Assembly: GCF_017355875.1 (NCBI RefSeq)
Contig: NZ_JAFEWC010000002.1
Span: 124,001 to 188,000, forward strand
DNA from: Aridibaculum aurantiacum
GTDB lineage: Bacteria; Bacteroidota; Bacteroidia; Chitinophagales; Chitinophagaceae
DNA length: 64,000 nt
Reading direction: 5' to 3'
The notes under the pieces are model-generated. The model was not told where the DNA came from and made no database searches. It saw nothing but the letters and a program-made list of their open reading frames with translations. Positions 15,665-25,300 of this stretch are shown in pieces. A program made the translations under genes and the position numbers. Each line of letters starts with the position of its first letter. The stretch's first letter is position 1.

Positions 15665-18600
15665 CTAATCATTCGTTACAGGGCGATCTCCCTTGATGGT
15701 TATGATGAACGTGGTTCCCTTATCTACTTCACTTTCTACATCTATAGTTCCACCCAATGCATTTACCTGCGATTTTACAATAAATAATCCCAGTCCTACA
15801 CTGTCGGAATTATTGTGAAAGCGCTGGTATAACCCAAACAAATTGTTGCGGTGACGCTTCACATCTATACCCAATCCATTGTCAGAAAAACGAAGTTGTA
15901 CATCGCCATCGGGCAGGTGCTTGGTTTCTATCTTGATCCTTAGCAACCTGGCGGCCGACCTGTATTTGATAGCATTTGATAGCAGGTTGATCAGGATGCT
16001 TTCCATGTACGACTTATTGAAAAGAACTACTTCTGCTTCTATGTTCTTTTCAACCGTGCAGGTAGCCTCCAGTATTACGTGTTGCATAGCAGCGCACACA
16101 TCTTCTACCAGCAGTTTCATGTTGGTATGCGTGGTACTTACATTCACGTTATTTTTTATGATCAGTATCTGTATCAGGTCGTTGATGGTGTTGTTCAATT
16201 GCTGGGTCGACAGTTTGAACATCTCGATGATCTGGCGGTTGTTCTCGTCCAGCGCATCGTAGTCCACCAGGCTAAGCAGCCCAATAAGATTAGACAGCGG
16301 CGCCCTGAAGTTGTGCGATGTGATATAAGTGAACTGCTTCAGGTCTTTATTAGAACGTGTTAGTTCCTGTATCAGTAATTCACGCTCCTGCACGCTTTGC
16401 TTTATCTGCAGTTCGTGTTGCTTCCTTACAGTTATGTCTTTTATCGACCCGATGATCTTCACTGAATAGTTCTTGCTTGTCTCTTTCAATACCTGCGCTT
16501 CGTGGTGCACCCAGATAATGTTGCCGTCTTTATCAATTATCCTGTGGTCAAGCGAAAACTGTGACTGCTTAGCAACCGCTTCTTTATAAGCAGCTTTGAA
16601 AGCTTCTTTATCTTCAGGGTGAATATGCTCGCAGAAGGTGGCTATAGGAAGTATCTTATCTGATGATTCTTCTCCAATAATCCTAAGCGTTTCTTCAGAA
16701 CATTCTATATACCTTGGTTCTTTTGAGTCTTGTAATCTCAACTGCCAGCTGCCCACGTGTGCCACACGCTGCGATGCCAGTAACTGGTGCTGGTATTCAT
16801 GCAGTTTTTCTTCTGATATCTTCCTCTCTGTTATATCCTGCAGAGCGCCTACAAAACGAACGGCTTTGTTATGTTCATCGTAAACCACAGAGCCGCGGTC
16901 GAAAACAAAAGCAACTTCTCCATTTTTTTTAATGATGCGATACTCGTCTTGCCAATGAGCCTGTTTATTGTCTATGGCAGAATAAATGCCTTTTACAACC
17001 CGGTCCTTATCATCAGGGTGAATGACCATAATGCTTTCTGCGCCTGTGGTGGTACTGCCGGGGTTGCGATCTGCCAATATCCTGTAATAGCTATCGCTCC
17101 AATAGATGCTATCATCGAGCAGGTTCCAATCCCAGATAGCATCATTTGTTACCTTGGAAACTATTTCGAAACGCTCGTTGCTGATACGCAGATTCTCTTC
17201 TTTCTCTTCCAGTTTTTTGCGCGCTTCTACCTGCTCGGTTACATCTATGGCAAAAACAAAAATGCCTTCTATATTTCCTTCTGCATCTCTGTTTGGCTGG
17301 TATACAAAATCGAGATATACATCTTCTAAAGCACCAGTATTTTTCCGGTCAAGCTTTATCAAGGTTTCTTTAGCAGAAAATGATTCGCCGGTTTCGTATA
17401 CCTTATTTAGCAGGTTAATAAAGCCCTGGCTTTCTACTTCTGGTATTACTTCTTTTACCTTTTTACCAATGATCTTTCTTTTACCTACCAGCTCCAGGTA
17501 AATAGGATTCGCTAATTGATATACATGATCAGGACCATGTAAAACAGCAATAGCAGACGGCGCTTGCAGGAAGATATCAGCAAGACGTTTTCTTTCGTTT
17601 TCGTATGCCTTTTCTAAACGTTTTTTCTCGGTAGCATTTTTGGCCACACAAAAGAGCCGTTGTTCCTGCTCATCCCACCTGGCAGACCATAGCGTAGGAA
17701 CAATGCTGCCATTTTTATGAATATACCTGTTCTCAAACATGGTAACAGGATTACCAGCCATGATGTTGTCCCCGGTATGCAAGGTCATAGCTACATCGTC
17801 TACATGTACAAAGTCGATGTAATACTTGCCTTCCATCTCATGTGGGTGGTAGCCCCATATTTCAAGCGACGCCGTACTCACATCCCTGAAACGTCCTTCT
17901 CCATCTATTGTACAAATGATGTCCAGTGATGAATCCATGATCTTTTCAAGATCCTTTACGGCTGCTAATAACGCCTTGGAAGTGGAGATCAGTTCCTGTT
18001 CTGCAAACTTCCTGTCCGTTACATCGCGTATAATCATGGATGTAAGGGTTTCACCCTTTGCATCTATAAAGTTGGCTGAGGATACTTCACCAGGAAATGT
18101 TTTGCCTGACTTCCTTTTGAAGATGATCTCACCTTTTGCCGTGCCTTCTTTTTCGCGCTGTGCACGTATGTTAGCAGCATGAACATCAGAAGCATCCAAA
18201 ATACCTGCACGTCCTGCTTCTATCAATTCAGCTTCAGTCATTTCAAAAATGGCACATGCAGCAGGATTTGCAGCCAATATCTTTCCTTCTTTTGAAAGCA
18301 TTAAAATTCCATCCATGCTGTACTCAAAGAAAGCCCTGAACTTCTGCTCGTTCTCTTTTAGTACCTGCTCATATTCTTTTCTAAAAGTGATATCCTGGTT
18401 AGTACCAACAATGCGTACTACATTGCCGCTTTCATCATATTCTAACAAAGCTGTAGCACGTATAAAATGGATGCTACCATCAGGCCAAACTATCCGGAAT
18501 TCAGTATTGAATTCTTCTGTTTTATACAATATGTTATTGAACTCTTCCACTACGAAAGCGTAATCTTCAGGGTGGATATATTTCAACCATCCTTCTATGG

Positions 18601-19180
18601 TACCATCAAAATCATTTGGACCAATACCATACAGTTGATGAATGAAATCATCTACCAGGAACATTCCTGTTTTTACATCAAACTCCCAAATGGCTACTCC
18701 AGCAGCTTTGGTAGCTAGTAGCAATTTATTATTTAACTGTTGCTGGGTTTTTCTTGCTGAAGTATCGCGTACATATGATTCATCAATGATGCTCTTACGC
18801 TCTTTTTCATACCTATATTTTTCAATAGCGTTTTGTACAGCTATTGGTAGTCTTTTTAGCCTGTCTTTTAAAATATAATCGTCGGCACCCAACTTCAAAA
18901 TGTTGTCAGCTACCTCCTCACTCATATGGGCAGTAATGAGGATAAAAGGTATGTGGAGCTTGGTAGACTGCAGGTGGGTTAGTGCATCAAACGAATTAAA
19001 AGAAGGTAAGGAATGATCGCAAAGAATCAAATCAGGCTTAAAAGAATGTAAAGCCTCTTTATACTCTTCTTCAGTGTCTACTACCAGTTGCTCAAAATTC
19101 AGGTTGCTCTTCTTTAGTTCATATGCTGCCATTTCAGCATCGGTCTGTACATCTTCCAGGTGTAGTATCTTATAAGGCAC
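15665..19180 (-). CDS. Receiver-PAS(6)-histidine kinase
   Basis: An 1171-residue soluble signalling protein. An N-terminal receiver (residues 1-122: HLEDVQTDAE, phosphoacceptor in LILCDHSLPS, ILKDR) precedes about six PAS/PAC modules, roughly at 148-270, 275-390, 405-525, 530-655, 665-790 and 795-920. The PAC endings are visible as GTNQDITFRKE, MIIRDVTDRKF, VFAIDVTEQVE, GALQDITERKI and GSIKDITVRKQ. The kinase core has the phosphorylated histidine in ITSHNFRAPLSN and an ATPase domain with SNAIKYRS, FSDNGLGID and VGLGLFIVKSQ. There are no membrane segments, so it senses cytoplasmic cues such as ligand, redox or light. It lies downstream of an Rcp1-like receiver and PAS kinase on the same strand, 22 bases apart, probably one operon. 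Confidence 0.92.
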   Translation of the reverse strand: MPYKILHLEDVQTDAEMAAYELKKSNLNFEQLVVDTEEEYKEALHSFKPDLILCDHSLPSFNSFDALTHLQSTKLHIPFILITAHMSEEVADNILKLGADDYILKDRLKRLPIAVQNAIEKYRYEKERKSIIDESYVRDTSARKTQQQLNNKLLLATKAAGVAIWEFDVKTGMFLVDDFIHQLYGIGPNDFDGTIEGWLKYIHPEDYAFVVEEFNNILYKTEEFNTEFRIVWPDGSIHFIRATALLEYDESGNVVRIVGTNQDITFRKEYEQVLKENEQKFRAFFEYSMDGILMLSKEGKILAANPAACAIFEMTEAELIEAGRAGILDASDVHAANIRAQREKEGTAKGEIIFKRKSGKTFPGEVSSANFIDAKGETLTSMIIRDVTDRKFAEQELISTSKALLAAVKDLEKIMDSSLDIICTIDGEGRFRDVSTASLEIWGYHPHEMEGKYYIDFVHVDDVAMTLHTGDNIMAGNPVTMFENRYIHKNGSIVPTLWSARWDEQEQRLFCVAKNATEKKRLEKAYENERKRLADIFLQAPSAIAVLHGPDHVYQLANPIYLELVGKRKIIGKKVKEVIPEVESQGFINLLNKVYETGESFSAKETLIKLDRKNTGALEDVYLDFVYQPNRDAEGNIEGIFVFAIDVTEQVEARKKLEEKEENLRISNERFEIVSKVTNDAIWDWNLLDDSIYWSDSYYRILADRNPGSTTTGAESIMVIHPDDKDRVVKGIYSAIDNKQAHWQDEYRIIKKNGEVAFVFDRGSVVYDEHNKAVRFVGALQDITERKISEEKLHEYQHQLLASQRVAHVGSWQLRLQDSKEPRYIECSEETLRIIGEESSDKILPIATFCEHIHPEDKEAFKAAYKEAVAKQSQFSLDHRIIDKDGNIIWVHHEAQVLKETSKNYSVKIIGSIKDITVRKQHELQIKQSVQERELLIQELTRSNKDLKQFTYITSHNFRAPLSNLIGLLSLVDYDALDENNRQIIEMFKLSTQQLNNTINDLIQILIIKNNVNVSTTHTNMKLLVEDVCAAMQHVILEATCTVEKNIEAEVVLFNKSYMESILINLLSNAIKYRSAARLLRIKIETKHLPDGDVQLRFSDNGLGIDVKRHRNNLFGLYQRFHNNSDSVGLGLFIVKSQVNALGGTIDVESEVDKGTTFIITIKGDRPVTND

Positions 19181-19202
19181 AACAATTACGGTTAAGGGTT
19201 GG

Positions 19203-19664
19203 TTAAGGAGTTGGATTTATTTTGATAGGTGGTTGGTTTACAAGTACCCAGTACATTCCTAAAGTACTTACGGCTTTTGCAAACCCGGCAAAGTCTACCG
19301 GCTTTACCACGAAACTGTTTACACCAATCTCGTAGCTCTTAATTACATCCTGCTCTTCTTTAGAGGAGGTCATGATAACAACAGGGATGGTGCGTGTAGC
19401 CGGATTTTGTCTCAGCTGCTTCAGTACCTCTATCCCGTCTACTCTTGGCATCTTTATGTCAAGCAGTATTACCTTAGGCAGTTTAGGCTCTTGTCCTTCA
19501 TATTCACCATGCGAAAAAAGAAAGTCTAATGCTTCTGCACCATCCTTCAGGTGAACGAGGTTGTTAGCCAGGTTTACTTTCTTCAACGAGCGGATCACTA
19601 ATTCTGCATCACTCATGTTGTCTTCTACTAAAAGTATTTCCACTGCGTTGCTGTATCTGTTCAT
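19203..19664 (-). CDS. Rcp1-like response regulator
   Basis: A 153-residue receiver of the type that accompanies phytochrome-like kinases. It has ILLVEDNMSDAEL, phosphoacceptor in VILLDIKMPRVDG, VVIMTSS and VVKPVDF. The insertion before the phosphoacceptor (FLFSHGEYEGQEPKLPK) is characteristic of the Rcp1 group. Its start lies 1 base after the stop of the kinase at 19666 (TAG-C-ATG), so it is the evident cognate partner. The hybrid kinase follows 22 bases downstream. Confidence 0.92.
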   Translation of the reverse strand: MNRYSNAVEILLVEDNMSDAELVIRSLKKVNLANNLVHLKDGAEALDFLFSHGEYEGQEPKLPKVILLDIKMPRVDGIEVLKQLRQNPATRTIPVVIMTSSKEEQDVIKSYEIGVNSFVVKPVDFAGFAKAVSTLGMYWVLVNQPPIKINPTP

Positions 19665-19665
19665 G

Positions 19666-20817
19666 CTATATCTTGGGTAAATTAAAGTAAAAAGTAGCTC
19701 CTTCGTTCTCTACAGCTTCAGCCCATATGCTGCCGTTGTGTTTGCTGATGATTCGCTTTGCAAGTGCAAGTCCTAAACCTGTTCCTTCAAATTCATCAGT
19801 ACGATGAAGCCGCTGAAAAACACCAAACAATTTGTTCGCATATTTCATATTGAAACCAGCGCCATTATCTTTTACATAATAGGTGCTATAACCGGGTGTT
19901 TCTATTGTTCCTATCTCAATAACAGGTAGCTCTTTTTTTGAACTGTACTTGATAGCATTGCCTAAAAGATTGACCCAAACCTGCTTCAGCATATTAGCAT
20001 CACCCCTGCCAGCAGGTAGCGGGTGAATGATAATCTCATGCTTCTTTTTTTCGTGCTGAAGCAGTTGATCTAAGCATTCCTTTGCCATGCCTGTCATATC
20101 TATATCATTATACAGCATCTCAAGCCGCGACATGCGTGAGAAAGTAAGCAGGTCATCTATCAGACTTCCCATCATCCGGGTATTGGAAACGATGGCATTG
20201 ATGATCCTGTTGCCTTCTGCATCCAGTGTTTCACCATAATCTTCCTGCAGCATCATAGCATAACCACCTATAGCACGTAAAGGAGTGCGCAGGTCGTGCG
20301 ATACTGAGTAAGAGAATGCTTCCAGCTCCTGGTTTACGGTTGCCAGTTCTTTGGTTCGCTGCTTTACTTTTTCTTCCAGTTGATCGTGAAGCAAAGCGTT
20401 TTCTACTTCCAGTTGTTTTTGAATGGTGATATCGCGTGTGGCATGGGCAAAACCCAGTAGCACGCCATCAGCATTATATAAAGCAGAAATAATGATGTTG
20501 ATGTAGATCGACTTACCGTCTTTTCTCGTGTGCCATCCATCTTGCTCATGCCTGCCAGATACTCGTGCAGCGGCTAAGTGAAGCGCCGGTTGCTCTTGAT
20601 TTGCTTCAGCAGGCGAAATGAGTTCGGATATATGACTGCCGATAATTTCATTAGCAGAATATCCATAAATATGCTGCGCTCCCATATTCCAGCTTTTAAT
20701 TAAGCCGGTGTCATCAAGCATTATTATTCCATAATCCTTGAACTCGAGGAGCAGCCTGAAGATATCTTCAGAAGCTTCCTTTATCATGTATTTTAAGTCA
20801 GGGTTATCAATATTCAT
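19666..20817 (-). CDS. PAS-domain histidine kinase
   Basis: A 383-residue soluble sensor kinase. One PAS/PAC module (about residues 12-135, ending in GFAHATRDITIQK) is joined by a coiled-coil helix (EEKVKQRTKELATVNQELEAF) to the HisKA domain with H174 in SVSHDLRTPLRA. The ATPase domain has LLGNAIKYSS, VKDNGAGFN and GTGLGLALAKR. This layout matches the C-terminal half of bacteriophytochromes but lacks the bilin-binding GAF and PHY domains, so the signal is whatever the PAS binds. It is first in an operon with the Rcp1-like receiver and the hybrid kinase. Confidence 0.92.
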   Translation of the reverse strand: MNIDNPDLKYMIKEASEDIFRLLLEFKDYGIIMLDDTGLIKSWNMGAQHIYGYSANEIIGSHISELISPAEANQEQPALHLAAARVSGRHEQDGWHTRKDGKSIYINIIISALYNADGVLLGFAHATRDITIQKQLEVENALLHDQLEEKVKQRTKELATVNQELEAFSYSVSHDLRTPLRAIGGYAMMLQEDYGETLDAEGNRIINAIVSNTRMMGSLIDDLLTFSRMSRLEMLYNDIDMTGMAKECLDQLLQHEKKKHEIIIHPLPAGRGDANMLKQVWVNLLGNAIKYSSKKELPVIEIGTIETPGYSTYYVKDNGAGFNMKYANKLFGVFQRLHRTDEFEGTGLGLALAKRIISKHNGSIWAEAVENEGATFYFNLPKI

Positions 20818-21132
20818 ATGGGCAGTTACACCTTTACAACAACTCCCATTTACACAGGAGTAGCTGCACGGGTGTTTGGGGGACGTTCTTCATAGGTTTG
20901 GATTTCTACAGGGGTTATTTTGTAATAGCCTGCCACATGTGGGGGTGCAGTAAGCAGGTTATTATTTTTTCTAATACAAAGAAAGTCTGAATATGTACCG
21001 CAAAAAATAGAGCAATCAGTTATTCTTTCGTAGAGAAAAAACTGCTGCTTTTGTCGTTATTATTCTACAAAATGAACTGGAGAATTTGGCCAATTAATTT
21101 GTGGTTAATCAGACATTAATTACTGCTGAAAT
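20818..21132. other. Gene-free stretch upstream of the kinase operon
   Basis: These 315 bases should hold the promoter of the minus-strand kinase operon. It contains short G-rich runs around 20875-20950 but no recognisable gene, hairpin or consensus box. Confidence 0.4.
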
Positions 21133-21591
21133 TCAATTCTTTTTATAGTCCTGGCTTAATAAGAGATTGACTAATGCAGGTATGGTGTCAAAATCAAATG
21201 ATTTATCAGCAAAGTGAATCGCACCTAATTTTCGACATAGGTCCCGGTAATAAGTAGTGTGGAGGTTTGTTAAAACTATAACATGCATGAAGGGATCAAA
21301 CTGCTTCATATACTTAAGCAGTTTGATCCCCTCATTGTCAGGAAGATCAATATCTACAATAGCCACCTTTGGCAGGTGATTTACCAGTAGCTGAATGCTT
21401 TCTGCATATGTGCTACAGCTATATAAATTTATTATGGTCTTTATCTCGCCCAGCATCTCCTGCATTTTCCAGCAGGTAAGTGGAGAGCTGTCAACCAATA
21501 AAACAGAATGTGGCTGCACTGCATAGCTTTTTTGAAAGCCATGACACGATGAAGATTTATCGTAAGATGTGTTTGCCATATTATTGATCAC
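21133..21591 (-). CDS. Response regulator receiver protein
   Basis: A 152-residue protein with an N-terminal extension of about 28 residues (NTSYDKSSSCHGFQKS) before the receiver. The pocket reads VLLVDSSP, one acid fewer than usual. The phosphoacceptor lies in VAIVDIDLPDNEG, the threonine in VLTNLH and the lysine in FADKSF. There is no output domain. It lies between the NarL-type regulator and the PAS kinase operon, on the same strand as both but separated from each by gaps of over 100 bases, so its kinase partner is not certain. Confidence 0.82.
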   Translation of the reverse strand: MINNMANTSYDKSSSCHGFQKSYAVQPHSVLLVDSSPLTCWKMQEMLGEIKTIINLYSCSTYAESIQLLVNHLPKVAIVDIDLPDNEGIKLLKYMKQFDPFMHVIVLTNLHTTYYRDLCRKLGAIHFADKSFDFDTIPALVNLLLSQDYKKN

Positions 21592-21726
21592 CGGAGATTT
21601 TGGGACTAGGGGGCAAAGTAGGTAGATATACCCTCCAACAGGTAAGATGAACCTGCAGAAATAATGTAGAGAAACGAGATAAATTTATGTAGTAAGATAA
21701 CTACAGGCTGTAGTACTGGAGGAATA

Positions 21727-22356
21727 TTATATTAAACCGTTTGCTATTGCATATTGAGTTAGATCAGCATTGCTTTTCATATTCATCTTAGTAAGAATTC
21801 TTGACCTGTACGTGCTGATGGTAGTTACACTCAGGTGAAACATTTGTGCAATGTCGGAAACAGCTTTTCCTGCTGCCAGCAGTTTTAGCACTTCAAATTC
21901 CCTGTCTGATAACTGCTCGTGCAATGGCTTATCAGTGTCTTGTCCAAGTGAAGAAGCCATCTTTTCTGCTATAGAAGCGGTGATATATTTTTTGCCTGCT
22001 AACACTCTATGCACTGCATTTACCAATTCGTCCGGAGCAGACTCTTTGTTCAAATATCCTGATGCGCCGGATCTCAATACTCTTATTGCATATTGTTCCT
22101 CCGGGTACATACTAAGAACCAGTACAGGCATCCGCGGGTGTAGTTGCTTTAGTTGTTGAATACTTTCGAGGCCGCTACGTCCCGGCATAGCAAGATCTGT
22201 TATTACTACGCTCCAAGTTTGCAGCATAGCTTTTTGAACCAGCTCTTCGGCGTCGGTAGCCTCTGTTATCTCTGCTGCAGGAAAAGCTTCTTGCAACAAG
22301 TTGCGAAGCCCACGCCTTACAATGGCGTGATCATCAGCAATTAGGATCTTCAACAT
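21727..22356 (-). CDS. NarL/FixJ-family response regulator
   Basis: A 209-residue transcription regulator. The receiver (residues 1-120) has ILIADDHAIVRRG, phosphoacceptor in VVITDLAMPGRSG, VLVLSMY and YLNKES. The LuxR-type helix-turn-helix (about residues 145-205) has LSDREFEVLKLLAAGK and SVTTISTYRSRILTKM. It lies 29 bases downstream of the large HisKA_3 kinase on the same strand, a standard NarL-NarX style pair in which the kinase phosphorylates this protein to control promoters that cannot be identified here. Confidence 0.93.
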   Translation of the reverse strand: MLKILIADDHAIVRRGLRNLLQEAFPAAEITEATDAEELVQKAMLQTWSVVITDLAMPGRSGLESIQQLKQLHPRMPVLVLSMYPEEQYAIRVLRSGASGYLNKESAPDELVNAVHRVLAGKKYITASIAEKMASSLGQDTDKPLHEQLSDREFEVLKLLAAGKAVSDIAQMFHLSVTTISTYRSRILTKMNMKSNADLTQYAIANGLI

Positions 22357-22385
22357 GAGCTAAAAATATTGTATTGCCAGCTTAT

Positions 22386-25300
22386 TTACAATGGAATTTC
22401 TACAGCTATGGTTGTTCCCTTTCCGGGAAAAGTGTCAATATGAAAACTGCCATTCAAAATGTTCACCCGTTCGGTGATGCCAAGTAAACCAAAGGTGCGT
22501 TTTTCCTTAGCTTCTTCCTTATCGAAACCGCTGCCATTATCCGTGATGCTTAACCTGATGAGGTTATTTTCTTTGTGCAGGGAACTTTCTATCAAAGTGG
22601 CATCTGCATGTTTCAATGCATTGGTAAGCGCTTCCTGGTGTATGCGGAAAAGAGCAATAGAAATAGGTTGCGCGAATTGTTCTTCTTCTACATTGGTATG
22701 TAATTGAACAATGATGCCCGTGCGGCGCGTAAACTCTTCGCCTTGCCAGCGGATAGCATCTGCCAGTCCAAGGTCTTCCAATATTCCCGGACGTAACTCA
22801 GTAGATATTTTCCTTACCGTATGTATGGTTTCATCGAGCAGCAGGAGAGAGCTCTTCATTTTTTGTTGTAGTTCTTCATCGGAAGCCTGCAGCCTTTTAC
22901 CTATCCACGACAGGTCCATTTTTAAACCGGTAAGTTGTTGTCCCAGTTCATCATGTATCTCCCGTGCTATATGGGTTCTTTCTTCTTCGCGTACCTGTTC
23001 TATATGCGAAGCCAGTTGTCGCAATTGCCTGGTGGTATCAAGCAGTTCTTGTTTTGCCAGTTCTTGTTCTGTTAAGTCAACAATGGTGGCAAGCCGTGCA
23101 TCTTTATTATTGAGGTTGATGGTGTTTATGGTAACATGAGCACGGATAAGCTTACCTGTCTTTGTTTTGTGAGTTGATAGAACTGATGTTTCAGAAGGTA
23201 TTGATTGCGCAACCAATCCTTGCAGCTTTTCCTTTTCTTCGTCAGGTCTTATGTCAAATAAAGTCATTTGGAGGAACTCCTGCCTGCTGTACCCATAGTG
23301 TCGTACTGCGGCGTCGTTCACCTCTAAAAACTGTAAAGTTTCAGCATCAAAGATCCATTTGGGGTGCGCTCCTCGCTGAAACAGCAGGCGATACTTTTCT
23401 TCTGAAGATTTAAGTTTCTCCTCTGTAAGTTTTTGTTCTGTTATATCGTTGCTGATAGATAGTAGTTGTTCTACTTCGCCCTGTTCATTTTTAATGGGAA
23501 TAGCAGTGTAATGAATAATTCTTTTTGTGAGTCTTCTCCTGCTACCTGTAATGAGGTTCTGGACCTCTCCTGTAGTTACTGCAGATTTATAAAGAGGAAG
23601 CAAATGTTCTATGGTTGCCGGCTCAAAAACTTGTTGGAGGATTTGACCTACTACCTCATCCTTATCTACTCTTATTGCTTCTGCCAGTGCATCATTGATG
23701 GCTTCAAACCTGAACTGATTGCCACTTTCAACTTTAAAGAGAACCATACCGTTGATGGTACTGTTGAAAATTATAGACAGTTGTTGCTGGTTATCTTTTA
23801 ATTGTTTTTGGTACTGGATCTCTTTGGTTATATCTCTTGCTGCTACCAGCCAAGCTTCTATGTTTTTGTAAAAAATTTTGTCAGTATTTACCTTGGTATA
23901 AATTATCTCTCCATTCTTCTTTTTCTGCTTTACTACCGTATCAACATTTTTATTTTTTACAAATAGATCATTCAGGTATGCCAATAATGTTTCGTCTTTT
24001 TCTGCCCGCAAATCTTGAACAGACATATTCAATAATTCTTCTTTTGTATAACCATATTGGCTTTCGGTTGCTCTGTTCGCTTCAATAATATTAAAGTCCA
24101 ATGGCTGGATCATGTAAAGCGGTACAGGGTTTTTATCAAAAAGAACTTTGTAATTTTTTTCTGATGCTCTTAATTTTTCCTCTGTTACTTTTTGTTCAGT
24201 CACATCCTGCACAGTACCTACAAATTTTTCCGGAACTCCTTCGCTGTTTCTTACAGCTTCTCCTAATTCGTGCATGTAGCGTATCTCACCAGTAGGAAGT
24301 GTTATTCGGTGAATTACGTTATAATCAATTAGCCCCGCTGTAGCCAATTGCAGCATATTGTCAACCATGCTCCTGTCATCAGGATGCACAAAATGCATGA
24401 ATAATTCAAAAGTAGGTTTAAAGCTTTCCTCTTCTACTCCAAATAGATTATAGATCTCTTCTGACCAGTATACCTCTTCTGTTAGGAGGTTCAGCTCCCA
24501 GTGACCCATCTTGCCAATCATTTGGGCTTTCTTATACCTGGCTTCACTATTTTCTATTTCTTCTGCATATTTTTTTACTTGTGTTATATCCCTGAAATTA
24601 GTTACAATAGCATTTACAGCAGGGTCATTTAAATAATTCCTGTAGGTACATTCTAACCATTTAGTTGTTCCTGAAGGATGTAAGATTTCAAGAGAGACCG
24701 TTTTCTCTAATCCTGTATTGCTGGCCACTTCATTAAATGTGTTCAGCATAAGTGGAACATATTCCGGAACTATAAAATCATGTTTGTTGCTGTTTATTAA
24801 TTCATCCCTTGGAATGCCTAATATTTCTTCTGCTGAGCTGCTGATCTCAATAATGTTTCCTTCTATAGACATTAAAGCAATTCCATTAACACTATTCTGG
24901 AAAATGGCTTTAAATTTTCTTTCGCTTTCCCTGAGTTTGTCAGCAGCTAGTTTTCGTTCTGTAACATCGGTGGCATAACATGCAGCAGCTATTATTTCAC
25001 CATCATTATATACAGGATGAAATCGAATCAGCATCCACATATTGCCTGTACCCTCCTTTGAAGTGACTATTATTTCGGATTCAAATTCTTCACCTGAAAG
25101 TGCCCTATCGTAAAACGCCTTCCACATAGAAAGATGTTCCTCATCAAAATACTCATAACTCAATACAGTTTCCCCCGGGTTTAGTTCCAGGTTAGAAGAA
25201 GCCTTCAAGCTTTGCTTAAAAGAATGATTACCTGCTATGAGATGATAATTTTTATCAATGCTCCACATCAGATCGGTGGAGGTATTTATGAGAGCTTCTT

